Source: Acidimicrobiia bacterium (lineage in GTDB: Bacteria > Actinomycetota > Acidimicrobiia > UBA5794 > UBA11373). From it: a stretch of DNA of 9,520 bases. The position numbers and the translations under genes were made by a program. Below the pieces are notes generated by a model. It did no database searches and was not told the DNA's origin. It saw nothing but the letters and a program-made list of their open reading frames with translations. This document shows positions 1 to 5,883 of the stretch, in pieces; positions within the stretch are counted from its first letter, which is position 1, and the number at the start of each line of letters is the position of its first letter. The stretch lies in NCBI GenBank assembly GCA_025456165.1, contig JALOLI010000022.1, positions 1-9,520 of the forward strand, in the 5' to 3' direction.

Positions 1-507
1 GGCCACCAGTCGCAAGGCTCCTTCATTTGCCTCGAAGAAGATCCCGGTGAGGACCGGCCGGGCGTCGTCGTGGGAAGCCGCCACCATCACCTGGTTCAGT
101 GCCCGCACCACCTCGTCGCCGTCGACCTCGATACCCCCCTTGAGATCGGCTTCGGGCACATTGGGGAAATCATCGACGGCCATCTCGCGGAAGCGGAAAC
201 GCGGCCCGCTGCCGGTGAGCTGGACCTCTCCGCCGGCTGCTTCGAGGACCACGGCCCCGGCGGGCAGCTTGCGTACCGCCTCGGTGATGAGGCGCGCCGG
301 GACCACGGTCTTGCCCTCTTCGAGAACCTCGACCTCGAGCTGGGTGCGCACGGTGACGTCGAGATCCGTTCCGGTCACGCGCATGCTTCGGCCGGAAACC
401 GCCACCAACAGCCCTTGCAGGATCGGCAGCGGGGAGCGGGCACTGACGGCACGGGCCGCCCGGCTCAACACATCGGCAAGATCGTCGCGCTCTGCTCTTA
501 TTCGCAC
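1..507 (-). CDS. dnaN: DNA polymerase III beta sliding clamp, N-terminal part (3' end outside window)
   Basis: The beta clamp encircles DNA and tethers DNA polymerase III to it. The 169 visible codons begin (Met)-RIRAERDDLADVLSRAARAV and continue with SPLPILQGLLVAV, TGTDLDVTVR and the stretch around FRFREMAVDDFPNVP, the usual pattern of the first clamp domain and the beginning of the second. The gene runs off the left edge, so more than half of the protein is not seen. The start is GTG at 507-505; on the minus strand AAGGA (519-515) lies 7 bases before it, a good Shine-Dalgarno spacing, and no better start exists nearby. It lies downstream of dnaA on the same strand, the usual dnaA-dnaN order. 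Identification is firm; nothing odd is visible in the part present. Confidence 0.95.
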   Translation of the reverse strand, partial: MRIRAERDDLADVLSRAARAVSARSPLPILQGLLVAVSGRSMRVTGTDLDVTVRTQLEVEVLEEGKTVVPARLITEAVRKLPAGAVVLEAAGGEVQLTGSGPRFRFREMAVDDFPNVPEADLKGGIEVDGDEVVRALNQVMVAASHDDARPVLTGIFFEANEGALRLVA

Positions 508-692
508 GGGTGGGTCCTTCTGCGGTTCTTCTGTTCTTCTGAGCCTTAGTGGTAGCAGAAGTAGCTGTGGATTGGGGGCAACTGGGTGTTCTGGCTGGTA
601 GGAAGGACTATATGGTGGGGGATGCCTTGGGGATCGTTGGGGTGCTTATCGACAGGGGCGGACTGGCAGCGGGGAGAGTGGGGATAGGTGCG
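508..692. other. dnaA-dnaN spacer, possible part of the replication origin
   Basis: This 185-bp non-coding spacer looks less GC-rich than its flanks. In many actinobacteria the origin lies exactly here. It holds only degenerate DnaA-box-like words: TTATCGACA at 646-654 (one mismatch to TTATCCACA), TGTGGATTG at 566-574 (two mismatches, minus orientation) and TGGGGATAG at 679-687 (two mismatches, minus orientation). A minus-strand TATAGT (612-607) could be a -10 for dnaN, but I see no matching -35. The spacer is short for a complete actinobacterial origin. Origin function is inference. Confidence 0.4.
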
Positions 693-2066
693 TCAGCTTT
701 CCCTCAGACTCTGCAACAGGGCGGTGACAGAATCGAAGAGAGCTTTATCGGTCTGGATCAGGCGCTGCACGGTGTTGACGCCGTGGAGGACGGTGGTGTG
801 GTCCCGGCCCCCAAAGAGCGTACCGATTCGGGGCAGCGACAGATCAGTCAGCTGGCGGCACAGGTACATGCAGACCTGCCGGGCTCGGGCCAGCGGCTGG
901 CGACGGCTCGGACCCTCCAGCTCGGGGATGCTGACGGCGAAGGCGGCGGCGGTGGCGGCGAGGATGCGTCCGGGAGTCACCGGCGCTCGCCGCGCCGCGG
1001 GCAAGAGATCTTGGAGGACGTCGGCGGCCATGGCGAGATCGATGCGCTGGTGAGTGAGGGCGGCGTAGGCGGTGACCCGGGTGAGGGCCCCTTCCAGTTC
1101 GCGGATGTTGTCCACCACCCGTTCCGCGATGAACTGCAGTACGTCGCCCGGGACCGCGGTAGGAGCAAAGGCGGCATTCCGCCGCAAGATGGCGAGGCGC
1201 GTCTCGACGTCGGGCGGCTGGATGTCGGTCGTCAGGCCCCACTCGAAGCGGCTGCGCAGGCGATCCTCGAGGGTCACCAGGCTGCGCGGGGCCCGGTCGC
1301 AACTGAACACCAGCTGCTTGCCGTGGTCGTGGAGAGCGTTGAAGGTATGGAAGAACTCCTCGAGCAACTGCTCCTTGCCTTCGAGGAACTGGACGTCGTC
1401 GAGCAGCAGGATGTCGACCCCCCGATAGCGGGCCTTGAACTCGTCCATGCGCTTGCGGCGGATGCCGTCGATGAAGTCGTTGAAGAAGGACTCAGAAGTC
1501 GTGTAGTGGATGGCGAGGCGGGGGTTGAGGGTGGCGACATGGTGGGCGATCGCCTGGAGAAGGTGGGTCTTGCCCAGGCCGGCACCGGCGTAGATGAACA
1601 GCGGGTTGTAGTGCCCCCCGGGCTGCTCGGCCACGGCCATGGAGGCGGCGTGGGCGAAGCGGTTCGAGGGGCCGACCACGAAGTTCTCGAAGGTGTACTT
1701 GGCGACCAGGCCGGGCAGGGGCCCGGGGCGTCCTGCCGCCGGGGCGGGCTCGACCGGCGCCGGCTCGGCGAAGGTGTCGGCCTCGTCGTCCTCCTCGCTT
1801 TCGGGGAAGAGGGACCCGCTGCGGGCGTCGATGACCAGGCGGGCCTCCGGGCCGAACACGGTGCTCACCGCCGCTTCGACGATCGGCCGGTACTTGTCGT
1901 TCACCCAGCGCAAGTGGAACTCGCTGGGGGCCAGCAGGCTGACCACGCCGTTTTGGATGCCGGCAGGTTGCAGGCCCTCGAGCCACGTCTGCCAGGTGAC
2001 CGGCGTCACCCGGCCGCGCAGCGTGCGGCGGAACTGATCCCACTCAGCGGGGGAATGCGCCTCCAC
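693..2066 (-). CDS. dnaA: chromosomal replication initiator protein DnaA
   Basis: DnaA is an AAA+ ATPase that binds DnaA boxes and opens the origin. The 457-residue protein has all four family domains. Domain I (about 1-85) contains WQTWLEGLQ. A short acidic/Pro-rich domain II spans about 86-118. Domain III has Walker A AGAGLGKT (160-167), Walker B ILLLDD (219-224), the sensor-1 stretch VFSCDR and the LEDRLRSRFEWGL box. Domain IV (about 360-457) carries the DnaA-box-binding signature GGRDHTTVLHGV (419-430). Walker A starts with Ala instead of the more usual Gly, which the general P-loop pattern allows. Domain II is short compared with Streptomyces DnaA. The start is GTG at 2066, with GGAGGA (2077-2072) five bases upstream. 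A DnaA-box cluster lies in the leader, which suggests autoregulation. Confidence 0.97.
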   Translation of the reverse strand: MEAHSPAEWDQFRRTLRGRVTPVTWQTWLEGLQPAGIQNGVVSLLAPSEFHLRWVNDKYRPIVEAAVSTVFGPEARLVIDARSGSLFPESEEDDEADTFAEPAPVEPAPAAGRPGPLPGLVAKYTFENFVVGPSNRFAHAASMAVAEQPGGHYNPLFIYAGAGLGKTHLLQAIAHHVATLNPRLAIHYTTSESFFNDFIDGIRRKRMDEFKARYRGVDILLLDDVQFLEGKEQLLEEFFHTFNALHDHGKQLVFSCDRAPRSLVTLEDRLRSRFEWGLTTDIQPPDVETRLAILRRNAAFAPTAVPGDVLQFIAERVVDNIRELEGALTRVTAYAALTHQRIDLAMAADVLQDLLPAARRAPVTPGRILAATAAAFAVSIPELEGPSRRQPLARARQVCMYLCRQLTDLSLPRIGTLFGGRDHTTVLHGVNTVQRLIQTDKALFDSVTALLQSLRES

Positions 2067-2071
2067 CTGAG

Positions 2072-2077
2072 TCCTCC
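2072..2077 (-). promoter_or_regulatory. ribosome binding site of dnaA
   Basis: On the minus strand GGAGGA (2077-2072) is followed by five bases and then GTG at 2066. This strong Shine-Dalgarno match fixes the GTG as the dnaA start. Confidence 0.8.
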
Positions 2078-2092
2078 GAGCGCCTCTCCATA

Positions 2093-2126
2093 CTTCTCCA
2101 CAGGCCTATCCACAGCTGTGGAGAAG
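2093..2126. promoter_or_regulatory. palindromic DnaA-box cluster
   Basis: Three words, each one mismatch from the DnaA box TTATCCACA, are packed in 34 bp: TTCTCCACA (2094-2102), CTATCCACA (2106-2114) and, inverted, TGTGGAGAA (2117-2125). The outer pair forms a perfect 10-bp inverted repeat (2093-2102 with 2117-2126). The middle box is part of a 12-bp palindrome CCACAGCTGTGG (2110-2121). The cluster lies between the likely dnaA promoter and the dnaA start, so it can serve origin binding, dnaA autorepression, or both. Confidence 0.7.
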
Positions 2127-2219
2127 CCGCACCTTGGGGTGCCTCTCCCTCCGTCCACCCGGCGGGTGTCAAGCGATCCGACTGGGGGGAAGTGTCACCG
2201 GGCCGTCCGGCAGGGGGCG

Positions 2220-2249
2220 AGTATATGAGACGGCCGAAGAGGCCGACAA
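2220..2249 (-). promoter_or_regulatory. likely dnaA promoter
   Basis: On the minus strand TTGTCG (2249-2244, four of six matches to TTGACA) and TATACT (2225-2220, five of six matches to TATAAT) are separated by 18 bp. Transcription would start near 2213 and give a leader of about 145 bases that contains the DnaA-box cluster. This is a sequence-based prediction only. Confidence 0.5.
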
Positions 2250-2423
2250 GAGCGACAAATCGCGCGGTACGGAGAGCGCCGGTCTCGCCGGCAACACCGG
2301 AATGCGTTGTCGCACAAGGGTATTCCATCAGGCAGAAACTGCCAGACGGGGACTCGCTCCGCGAGCGGACCGGTAGTCAATCTTTCGCGAGGCTTTCTGA
2401 GTTTCCGCGAACCGCGTTCACCT

Positions 2424-2452
2424 TTGACAAGGTGGGAGGCCCTCCGTAACCT
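2424..2452 (+). promoter_or_regulatory. likely rpmH operon promoter
   Basis: A perfect -35 TTGACA (2424-2429), a 17-bp spacer and a -10 TAACCT (2447-2452) stand just before rpmH. Transcription would start near 2459, about 30 bases before the rpmH ATG. The -35 lies inside the inverted repeat CACCTTTGACAAGGTG (2419-2434). It probably drives the packed run rpmH to jag. Confidence 0.65.
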
Positions 2453-2490
2453 GTCGGCCCGACCTACCCTCTCTCGTTGGGATACCCCCC

Positions 2491-2625
2491 ATGAAGCGCA
2501 CTTTCCAACCCAACGTCCGCCGTCGCAAGAGGAAGCATGGCTTCCGCAACCGAATGCGCACCCGCTCCGGACGGGCTCTTCTCCAGCGCCGCCGCAGCAA
2601 GGGCCGCCGCCGTCTCTCGGCGTAG
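2491..2625 (+). CDS. rpmH: 50S ribosomal protein L34
   Basis: L34 is a small, very basic protein of the large ribosomal subunit. The 44-residue product begins [21 protein letters not shown] and contains [18 protein letters not shown], the nearly invariant L34 sequence, and ends RRLSA. Length is normal for the family (44-47 residues). The ATG at 2491 is preceded by no clear Shine-Dalgarno sequence, only TTGGGATACCCCCC, and the transcript leader is predicted to be short. The last 89 bases overlap, in another frame, the likely 5' end of rnpA. It is the first gene of the plus-strand operon beside the origin, as in most bacteria. Confidence 0.97.
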   Translation: MKRTFQPNVRRRKRKHGFRNRMRTRSGRALLQRRRSKGRRRLSA

Positions 2626-2947
2626 GGAACGCCCCTTTTCCTCCCTGCGGGGGCGGGCAGAATTCCAGCGATTGCGGCGAGAAGGCAAACGCCGCCGGGT
2701 GGGCGGGGTTACGGTGGTTGCCGCCGCCGGCGGGCCGCGCTCTCCCCTGGTGGGAGTGCTGGCCGGCAAGGCCGTGGGCAGCGCCGTCCGGCGGAACCGG
2801 GCGAAACGGCGCCTGCGCGAAGCGGTGGCCCGGGCGCCGCTGCGGGGCGATCGCGACTACCTCGTGATCGCCGGGGAGGCGGTGGCCACTGTGCCCTTCG
2901 GGGTGCTGGCGGAGTGGGTGGCCGCCGCGGTGGAGGAGTCGAAGTGA
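2537..2947 (+). CDS. rnpA: ribonuclease P protein component, start inside rpmH
   Basis: This basic protein helps the RNase P RNA cut the 5' leader from tRNA precursors. The conserved core starts at about residue 35: [13 protein letters not shown], then [27 protein letters not shown], which contains the family's RNR signature (about 86-96), and DYLVIAG. The only ATG/GTG/TTG start before the core is ATG at 2537, inside rpmH, with AGAGGA a few bases upstream. It gives 136 residues with an Ala-rich extension of about 34 residues. Without it, the only option is CTG at 2645, which has no ribosome site and would trim the usual N-terminus. Thermus has a comparable rpmH/rnpA overlap. The gene identity is firm; the start is moderately so. 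Confidence 0.88.
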   Translation: MASATECAPAPDGLFSSAAAARAAAVSRRRERPFSSLRGRAEFQRLRREGKRRRVGGVTVVAAAGGPRSPLVGVLAGKAVGSAVRRNRAKRRLREAVARAPLRGDRDYLVIAGEAVATVPFGVLAEWVAAAVEESK

Positions 2948-2969
2948 GAGAGAGGGAAGAGGTGACCGA

Positions 2970-3209
2970 GTGAGCGGCCTCCTCCGGCCGGGCCGGTGGC
3001 TGCAGTTGCTGGTGCGCGGGTACCAGCGGGCCCTCTCTCCCCTGTCCGGGCCCCGCTGCCGGTACCTGCCCACCTGCTCCGAGTACGCCTACGAGGCCTT
3101 GGGCGAGCACGGGGCGCTGGGCGGCACCTGGCTGGCCGTGCGGCGAGTGGCCCGGTGCCATCCGTTCCACGAAGGCGGCTACGACCCCGTGCCGAGGAAG
3201 GTGAGCTAG
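2970..3209 (+). CDS. yidD: membrane protein insertion efficiency factor YidD
   Basis: YidD is a small membrane-associated protein thought to help YidC-dependent insertion. The 79 residues have the family landmarks: an amphipathic N-terminus ([21 protein letters not shown]), the cysteine motif [11 protein letters not shown], and the closing [14 protein letters not shown]. Three cysteines (C30, C36 and the one in RCHP) are in the usual places. The start is GTG at 2970, with AGAGG (2958-2962) seven bases upstream; the GTG at 2963 meets a stop at once in its own frame. It lies 22 bp after rnpA and 4 bp before yidC, so co-translation with yidC is likely. Confidence 0.93.
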   Translation: MSGLLRPGRWLQLLVRGYQRALSPLSGPRCRYLPTCSEYAYEALGEHGALGGTWLAVRRVARCHPFHEGGYDPVPRKVS

Positions 3210-3213
3210 CACC

Positions 3214-4863
3214 ATGTGGGATGCCATCCGGGAGTTCCTCGGGGCCGTCGTCTCGTTCTTCTACGGCCTGATCCCCAATCTGGGCGTGGCCATCATCCTG
3301 CTGACGGTGGCGGTGGGGGTCGTGCTGTTCCCGCTGACCCTCAAGCAGACCCGCTCGATGCGGGCCATGCAGTTGCTTTCGCCGGAACTGAAGCGCCTGC
3401 AGAAGGAGTACGCCGGGGACAAGCCGGCGCTCCAGCAGGCGACGCTGGCGCTGTACAAGGAGAGAGGGGTCAACCCCGCCGCCGGCTGCCTGCCCCTCCT
3501 GCTGCAGATGCCGGTCTGGTTCGCTCTCTTCCAGGTGCTGCAATCCTTCTCGGCCAGCCCGCTCTCCCTGAACGACACCTGCGCCGACCAGGGGCCCGGG
3601 ATCACCGCGGGGAGCGCCTACACGTGCTCCTTCGAGGGCTTCGTGCCCGGGGGCGAAGCCGGGCAGGCCAACACGGTGACGGCCCGGCTGCGCGACGCCG
3701 GGGGTCGTGAGGAGAACCGGGTCGACTCCGCCTCGGTGGGCGTCGGGGACGCGTTTCCCCTGGTCACGGTGGCTTTGCGGCCGGAAGCCGGGGTCGTGCC
3801 CCAGGGCGGCGGGCCGGTCCGGTTCTCGGTGGAGGTGGTCAACGGGGGGGCCGGCGTGGTGACCCTGGCGGGGTTGCAGGACGATGTGTTCGGCGATCTC
3901 CTGGCGCCGATCAACGAGGCCGTCGCCGAGAGCAACTGCCCCGCGGCGGAGCGGGCGATCGCCGGGGGCGCGTCGTTTACCTGTTCCTTCCAGGCAACGG
4001 TGCCCGGCGGCACCGCGACCCATCAGAGCACGCTGACGGCCGACCTGCGCGACGGCGCCGGCCTCGAGGCGAGCCGGGTGGACACGGCCTCGGTGGGCGT
4101 CGGCGACGTGATGCCCCTGGTGAGCATCTCGATCCGGCCGGAGGCGGGGATCGTCCCGGAGACCGGCGGCCTGGTCCGCTTCAAGGTGGAAGTGGCGAAC
4201 GGCAGCGCCGAGACGGTGACCCTGGTAGGTCTCGCCGACGACCGGTTCGGCAACCTCACCTCGCCCGGAGGGAACCCGACGCGGTTCCTGTCCATGGTGC
4301 CGAACGGCAGGTTGCACGATGACATCCAGGGTTGGCTCGAGGCGGGAAGGCAGCCGGCGGATCCGGCATGGCGGGACTTCGCCTGGATGAACTTGAGCAT
4401 CACCCCGCGCGATGCCTTCAGCCTGGGCTTTGTGTCGTTCATTCCCTATCTGATCACGCTGCTCCTGGTGATGGGCACCGCCTGGTACCAGCAGAAGCAG
4501 ACCACACCCAAGCCGAAGGATGGCCAACCCGCTCCGCAGCAGCCGGGGCAGGCCGTCTTGAAGATTTTTCCAGTTCTCTTCGGGTTCATCTCGTACACCC
4601 TCCCTGCCGGCCTCGCGGTGTACTTCGCCGCGAGCTCGCTGTTCCGCATTGGGCAGACGGACCTGATCATCCGGCTTGGGGAGCGGGGACGTGACGAGAA
4701 GACGAAGAGCGAGCCGGTTGAGGCACCCGCCGAACCGGAGCCCAAGGCACCCGAGCGGCCGGCACGGCCGGCATCCGTGCAGCCGAAGGCCAGTAGTCCC
4801 GCCGCGAGCACGAGAAGCCCGCAGGCCTCGCAGCAGCGCGGCAAGAAGCGCAGAAGGAGATGA
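3214..4863 (+). CDS. yidC: membrane protein insertase YidC with a large external beta-sandwich insertion
   Basis: YidC inserts and folds membrane proteins. The five-helix core is clear: TM1 about 18-42; the cytoplasmic hairpin about 43-90 (KQTRSMRAMQLLSPELKRLQKEY); TM2 about 91-112 (GCLPLLLQMPVWFALFQVL); TM3 about 403-424; and TM4-TM5 about 448-482 (LKIFPVLFGFISYTLPAGLAVYF). A basic tail ends RGKKRRRR and could contact the ribosome. Between TM2 and TM3, where the outside loop is normally a few dozen residues, lie about 237 extra residues (118-354) of repeats like those in secreted surface proteins. Residue 35, normally Arg in the hydrophilic groove, is Gly (GGG, 3316-3318). At 549 residues it is far longer than Gram-positive relatives. 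The frame is open throughout. The start ATG follows AGGAAGGTGAG (3195-3205), 8 bases away. Confidence 0.93.
   Translation: MWDAIREFLGAVVSFFYGLIPNLGVAIILLTVAVGVVLFPLTLKQTRSMRAMQLLSPELKRLQKEYAGDKPALQQATLALYKERGVNPAAGCLPLLLQMPVWFALFQVLQSFSASPLSLNDTCADQGPGITAGSAYTCSFEGFVPGGEAGQANTVTARLRDAGGREENRVDSASVGVGDAFPLVTVALRPEAGVVPQGGGPVRFSVEVVNGGAGVVTLAGLQDDVFGDLLAPINEAVAESNCPAAERAIAGGASFTCSFQATVPGGTATHQSTLTADLRDGAGLEASRVDTASVGVGDVMPLVSISIRPEAGIVPETGGLVRFKVEVANGSAETVTLVGLADDRFGNLTSPGGNPTRFLSMVPNGRLHDDIQGWLEAGRQPADPAWRDFAWMNLSITPRDAFSLGFVSFIPYLITLLLVMGTAWYQQKQTTPKPKDGQPAPQQPGQAVLKIFPVLFGFISYTLPAGLAVYFAASSLFRIGQTDLIIRLGERGRDEKTKSEPVEAPAEPEPKAPERPARPASVQPKASSPAASTRSPQASQQRGKKRRRR
3568..4275 (+). repeat. surface-protein-type repeats inside yidC (half + full + half unit)
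   Basis: One repeat unit is 119 residues (357 bp). The full copy is residues 183-301 (3760-4116). It begins LVTVALRPEAGVVPQGGGPVR, continues with VTLAGLQDDVFGDL and SFTCSFQATVPGG, and ends DTASVGVGDVMP. Before it stands only the second half of a unit (about 119-182: AYTCSFEGFVPGG to DSASVGVGDAFP). After it comes only the first half (about 302-354: LVSISIRPEAGIVPETGG to LADDRFGNL). The DNA copies share identical words, for example GCCTCGGTGGGCGTCGG at 3730-3746 and 4087-4103. Cysteine pairs C123/C138 and C242/C257 have equal spacing and could form disulfides outside the cell. The pattern resembles DUF11/CARDB-like extracellular repeats; that family assignment is from memory. Confidence 0.8.
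4854..4859 (+). promoter_or_regulatory. ribosome binding site that decides the jag start
   Basis: AAGGAG at 4854-4859 abuts the ATG at 4860 with no spacing, but lies nine bases before the in-frame ATG at 4869. The second spacing works, so 4869 is preferred although 4860 would give the tidy ATGA overlap with the yidC stop. Confidence 0.6.
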
Positions 4864-4868
4864 CTCCC

Positions 4869-5825
4869 ATGGAGGAGTGGGTGGAAGTTAGGGCCAAGTC
4901 GGTGGACGAAGCCATCGAGGAAGGCTTGAAGGCCCTGGGGTTGGAGTCCCGCGAAGGAGCGGACATCGAGATCCTGCGTGAGCCGCAACGCGGCTTCCTG
5001 GGTTTCGGCGGCGAACCTGCCCTGGTGCGGATGAAGGCTAAGCCGAAGCGCCGCCAACGGCACCGCAGTCGGGGCGGCGACGGCGACGGCAATCGCTCAG
5101 AGTCGAGGCAGAGCCGCGGAGGGAGCGATAGGCGGCAGGGGCAGAGCCAGGGCCAGGGGCGTTCGGGAGGCCGGGACGGCAACCGACAGGGCCGGCCGGA
5201 CTCGGGCCGCCGTGAGGGCCAGGGCCGCCGTGAGGGCCAGGGCCGGCCGCAGGAGCGTCAGTCCCGGCCGCAGGAGCGTCAGTCCCGGCCGCAGGAGACC
5301 CGCCGCTCCCAGAGTCCGCGTCCCGCTTCTGAGGCCCCATCTGCTTCCGACATCGCCGATCAGGCCGAGGTGGTTCGCGACTTCCTGACGGGTTTGGTGG
5401 AGGCGTTTGGGCTCGAGGGCGATGTCAGCACCCGGGTCGAGGGCGACATCATCTATGCCGAAGTGACCGGAGATCAGACCGAGGCGCTGGTGGGGCCCAA
5501 GGGTGTCATCCTGGATGCCGTGATGGAACTCTGCCGCACGATGGTTCACCGGCACAGCCAGGCGGGAGCCCGGCTGCGGCTAGACATCGCCGGTTACGCC
5601 GAACGGCGTCGCGAGGCTTTGAGGATCTACGCGCGGCGCTTGGCCGAGAAGGTCCTGGCCGAGGGCGGCGAGATCATGCTCGAGCCCATGAACCCGGCCG
5701 ACCGCAAGGTGGTTCACGACACGGCGGCAGACATCGATGGCGTGCGCAGCTTCTCTGAGGGCGAAGACCCGGAGCGCTCCGTGGTGCTCGCCCCAGACGA
5801 AGGATCCGACGAAGAAGACGATTGA
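4869..5825 (+). CDS. jag: Jag/KhpB RNA-binding protein (Jag_N, KH and R3H domains)
   Basis: Jag (KhpB, also called EloR) binds RNA and is linked to cell elongation and division in Gram-positive bacteria; it is habitually encoded after yidC. The 318 residues hold a Jag_N domain (1-54, ending PQRGFLGFGGEPALVR), a linker of about 106 residues (55-160), a KH domain (about 168-243, with GxxG as GPKG at 209-212), and an R3H domain (about 245-308, R279-x3-H283 in NPADRKVVH, then SEGEDPERSVVL). An acidic end (EGSDEEDD) follows. The linker is rich in Arg, Gln, Gly and Ser, with tandem repeats GRREGQ x2 and RPQERQS x2. It is probably disordered and RNA-binding by charge, which is inference. The start at 4869 is chosen from the ribosome site; 4860 would add three residues. 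Confidence 0.92.
   Translation: MEEWVEVRAKSVDEAIEEGLKALGLESREGADIEILREPQRGFLGFGGEPALVRMKAKPKRRQRHRSRGGDGDGNRSESRQSRGGSDRRQGQSQGQGRSGGRDGNRQGRPDSGRREGQGRREGQGRPQERQSRPQERQSRPQETRRSQSPRPASEAPSASDIADQAEVVRDFLTGLVEAFGLEGDVSTRVEGDIIYAEVTGDQTEALVGPKGVILDAVMELCRTMVHRHSQAGARLRLDIAGYAERRREALRIYARRLAEKVLAEGGEIMLEPMNPADRKVVHDTAADIDGVRSFSEGEDPERSVVLAPDEGSDEEDD
5204..5297 (+). repeat. short tandem repeats in the jag linker
   Basis: Two perfect 18-bp copies (5204-5221 and 5222-5239), each encoding GRREGQ, are followed by two perfect 21-bp copies (5244-5264 and 5265-5285), encoding RPQERQS in register, and a 12-bp partial third copy (5286-5297). All units are multiples of three, so copy-number change would keep the frame. 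This is a plausible site of length variation between strains. Confidence 0.85.
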
Positions 5826-5856
5826 AGCGCAGACGCTCTCCAGGTTCGCCTGAGGG

Positions 5857-5872
5857 TGTTTCACGTGGAACG
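5857..5872 (+). promoter_or_regulatory. parS site for ParB
   Basis: The 16-mer TGTTTCACGTGGAACG matches the widely conserved parS consensus TGTTTCACGTGAAACA at 14 of 16 positions and keeps the central CACGTG. It lies in the 58-bp gap between jag and rsmG, about 1.4 kb from parB on the same strand. ParB would load here and spread, and ParA would then move the origin region. It lies immediately before the rsmG ribosome site, so ParB binding could also affect rsmG-parA-parB expression, which is inference. I found no other CACGTG-centred copy in the window. Confidence 0.85.
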
Positions 5873-5883
5873 GAGCTGAAGTC

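Larger units (their letters stand above)
2067..2490. other. divergent dnaA/rpmH intergenic region, candidate oriC
   Basis: This 424-bp stretch between the divergent dnaA and rpmH genes has no credible coding frame. From left to right it holds the dnaA ribosome site, a palindromic DnaA-box cluster (2093-2126), a likely dnaA promoter on the minus strand (2249-2220), several small GC-rich hairpins, and the rpmH promoter (2424-2452). The hairpins include 2278-2292 (5-bp arms), 2355-2367 (5-bp arms around CGC) and arms TTCGCG 2384-2389 / CGCGAA 2406-2411. It is the better of the two origin candidates because its boxes are closer to consensus. I see no obvious long AT-rich unwinding element, so the exact origin boundaries stay open. 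Confidence 0.55.

Noticed and set aside
2167..2172. Perfect minus-strand TTGACA upstream of dnaA
   Set aside because: No acceptable -10 sequence lies 16-19 bp downstream; the pair TTGTCG/TATACT at 2249-2220 is the better promoter.
549..2228. Open plus-strand frame of 559 codons opposite dnaA
   Set aside because: It is antisense to a complete dnaA. Its product is low-complexity Gly/Val/Asp/Glu-rich, as expected from high-GC codon use on the other strand, with no recognisable domain.
2134..2449. Small plus-strand frames in the dnaA/rpmH intergenic region
   Set aside because: They have no ribosome site, no domain, and lie over the promoters and origin signals.
2857..4527. Open minus-strand frame of 556 codons opposite rnpA, yidD and yidC
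   Set aside because: The product is His/Arg/Gly/Pro-rich with no domain; it mirrors the G/C third positions of yidC.
3214..4863. Idea that yidC is two genes or a frameshifted chimera
   Set aside because: The frame is open from TM1 to the basic tail. Both halves are conserved YidC sequence, and the insert lies exactly in the external loop.
4860..4868. ATG at 4860 as the jag start
   Set aside because: The AAGGAG has no spacing to it, while it is nine bases from the in-frame ATG at 4869.
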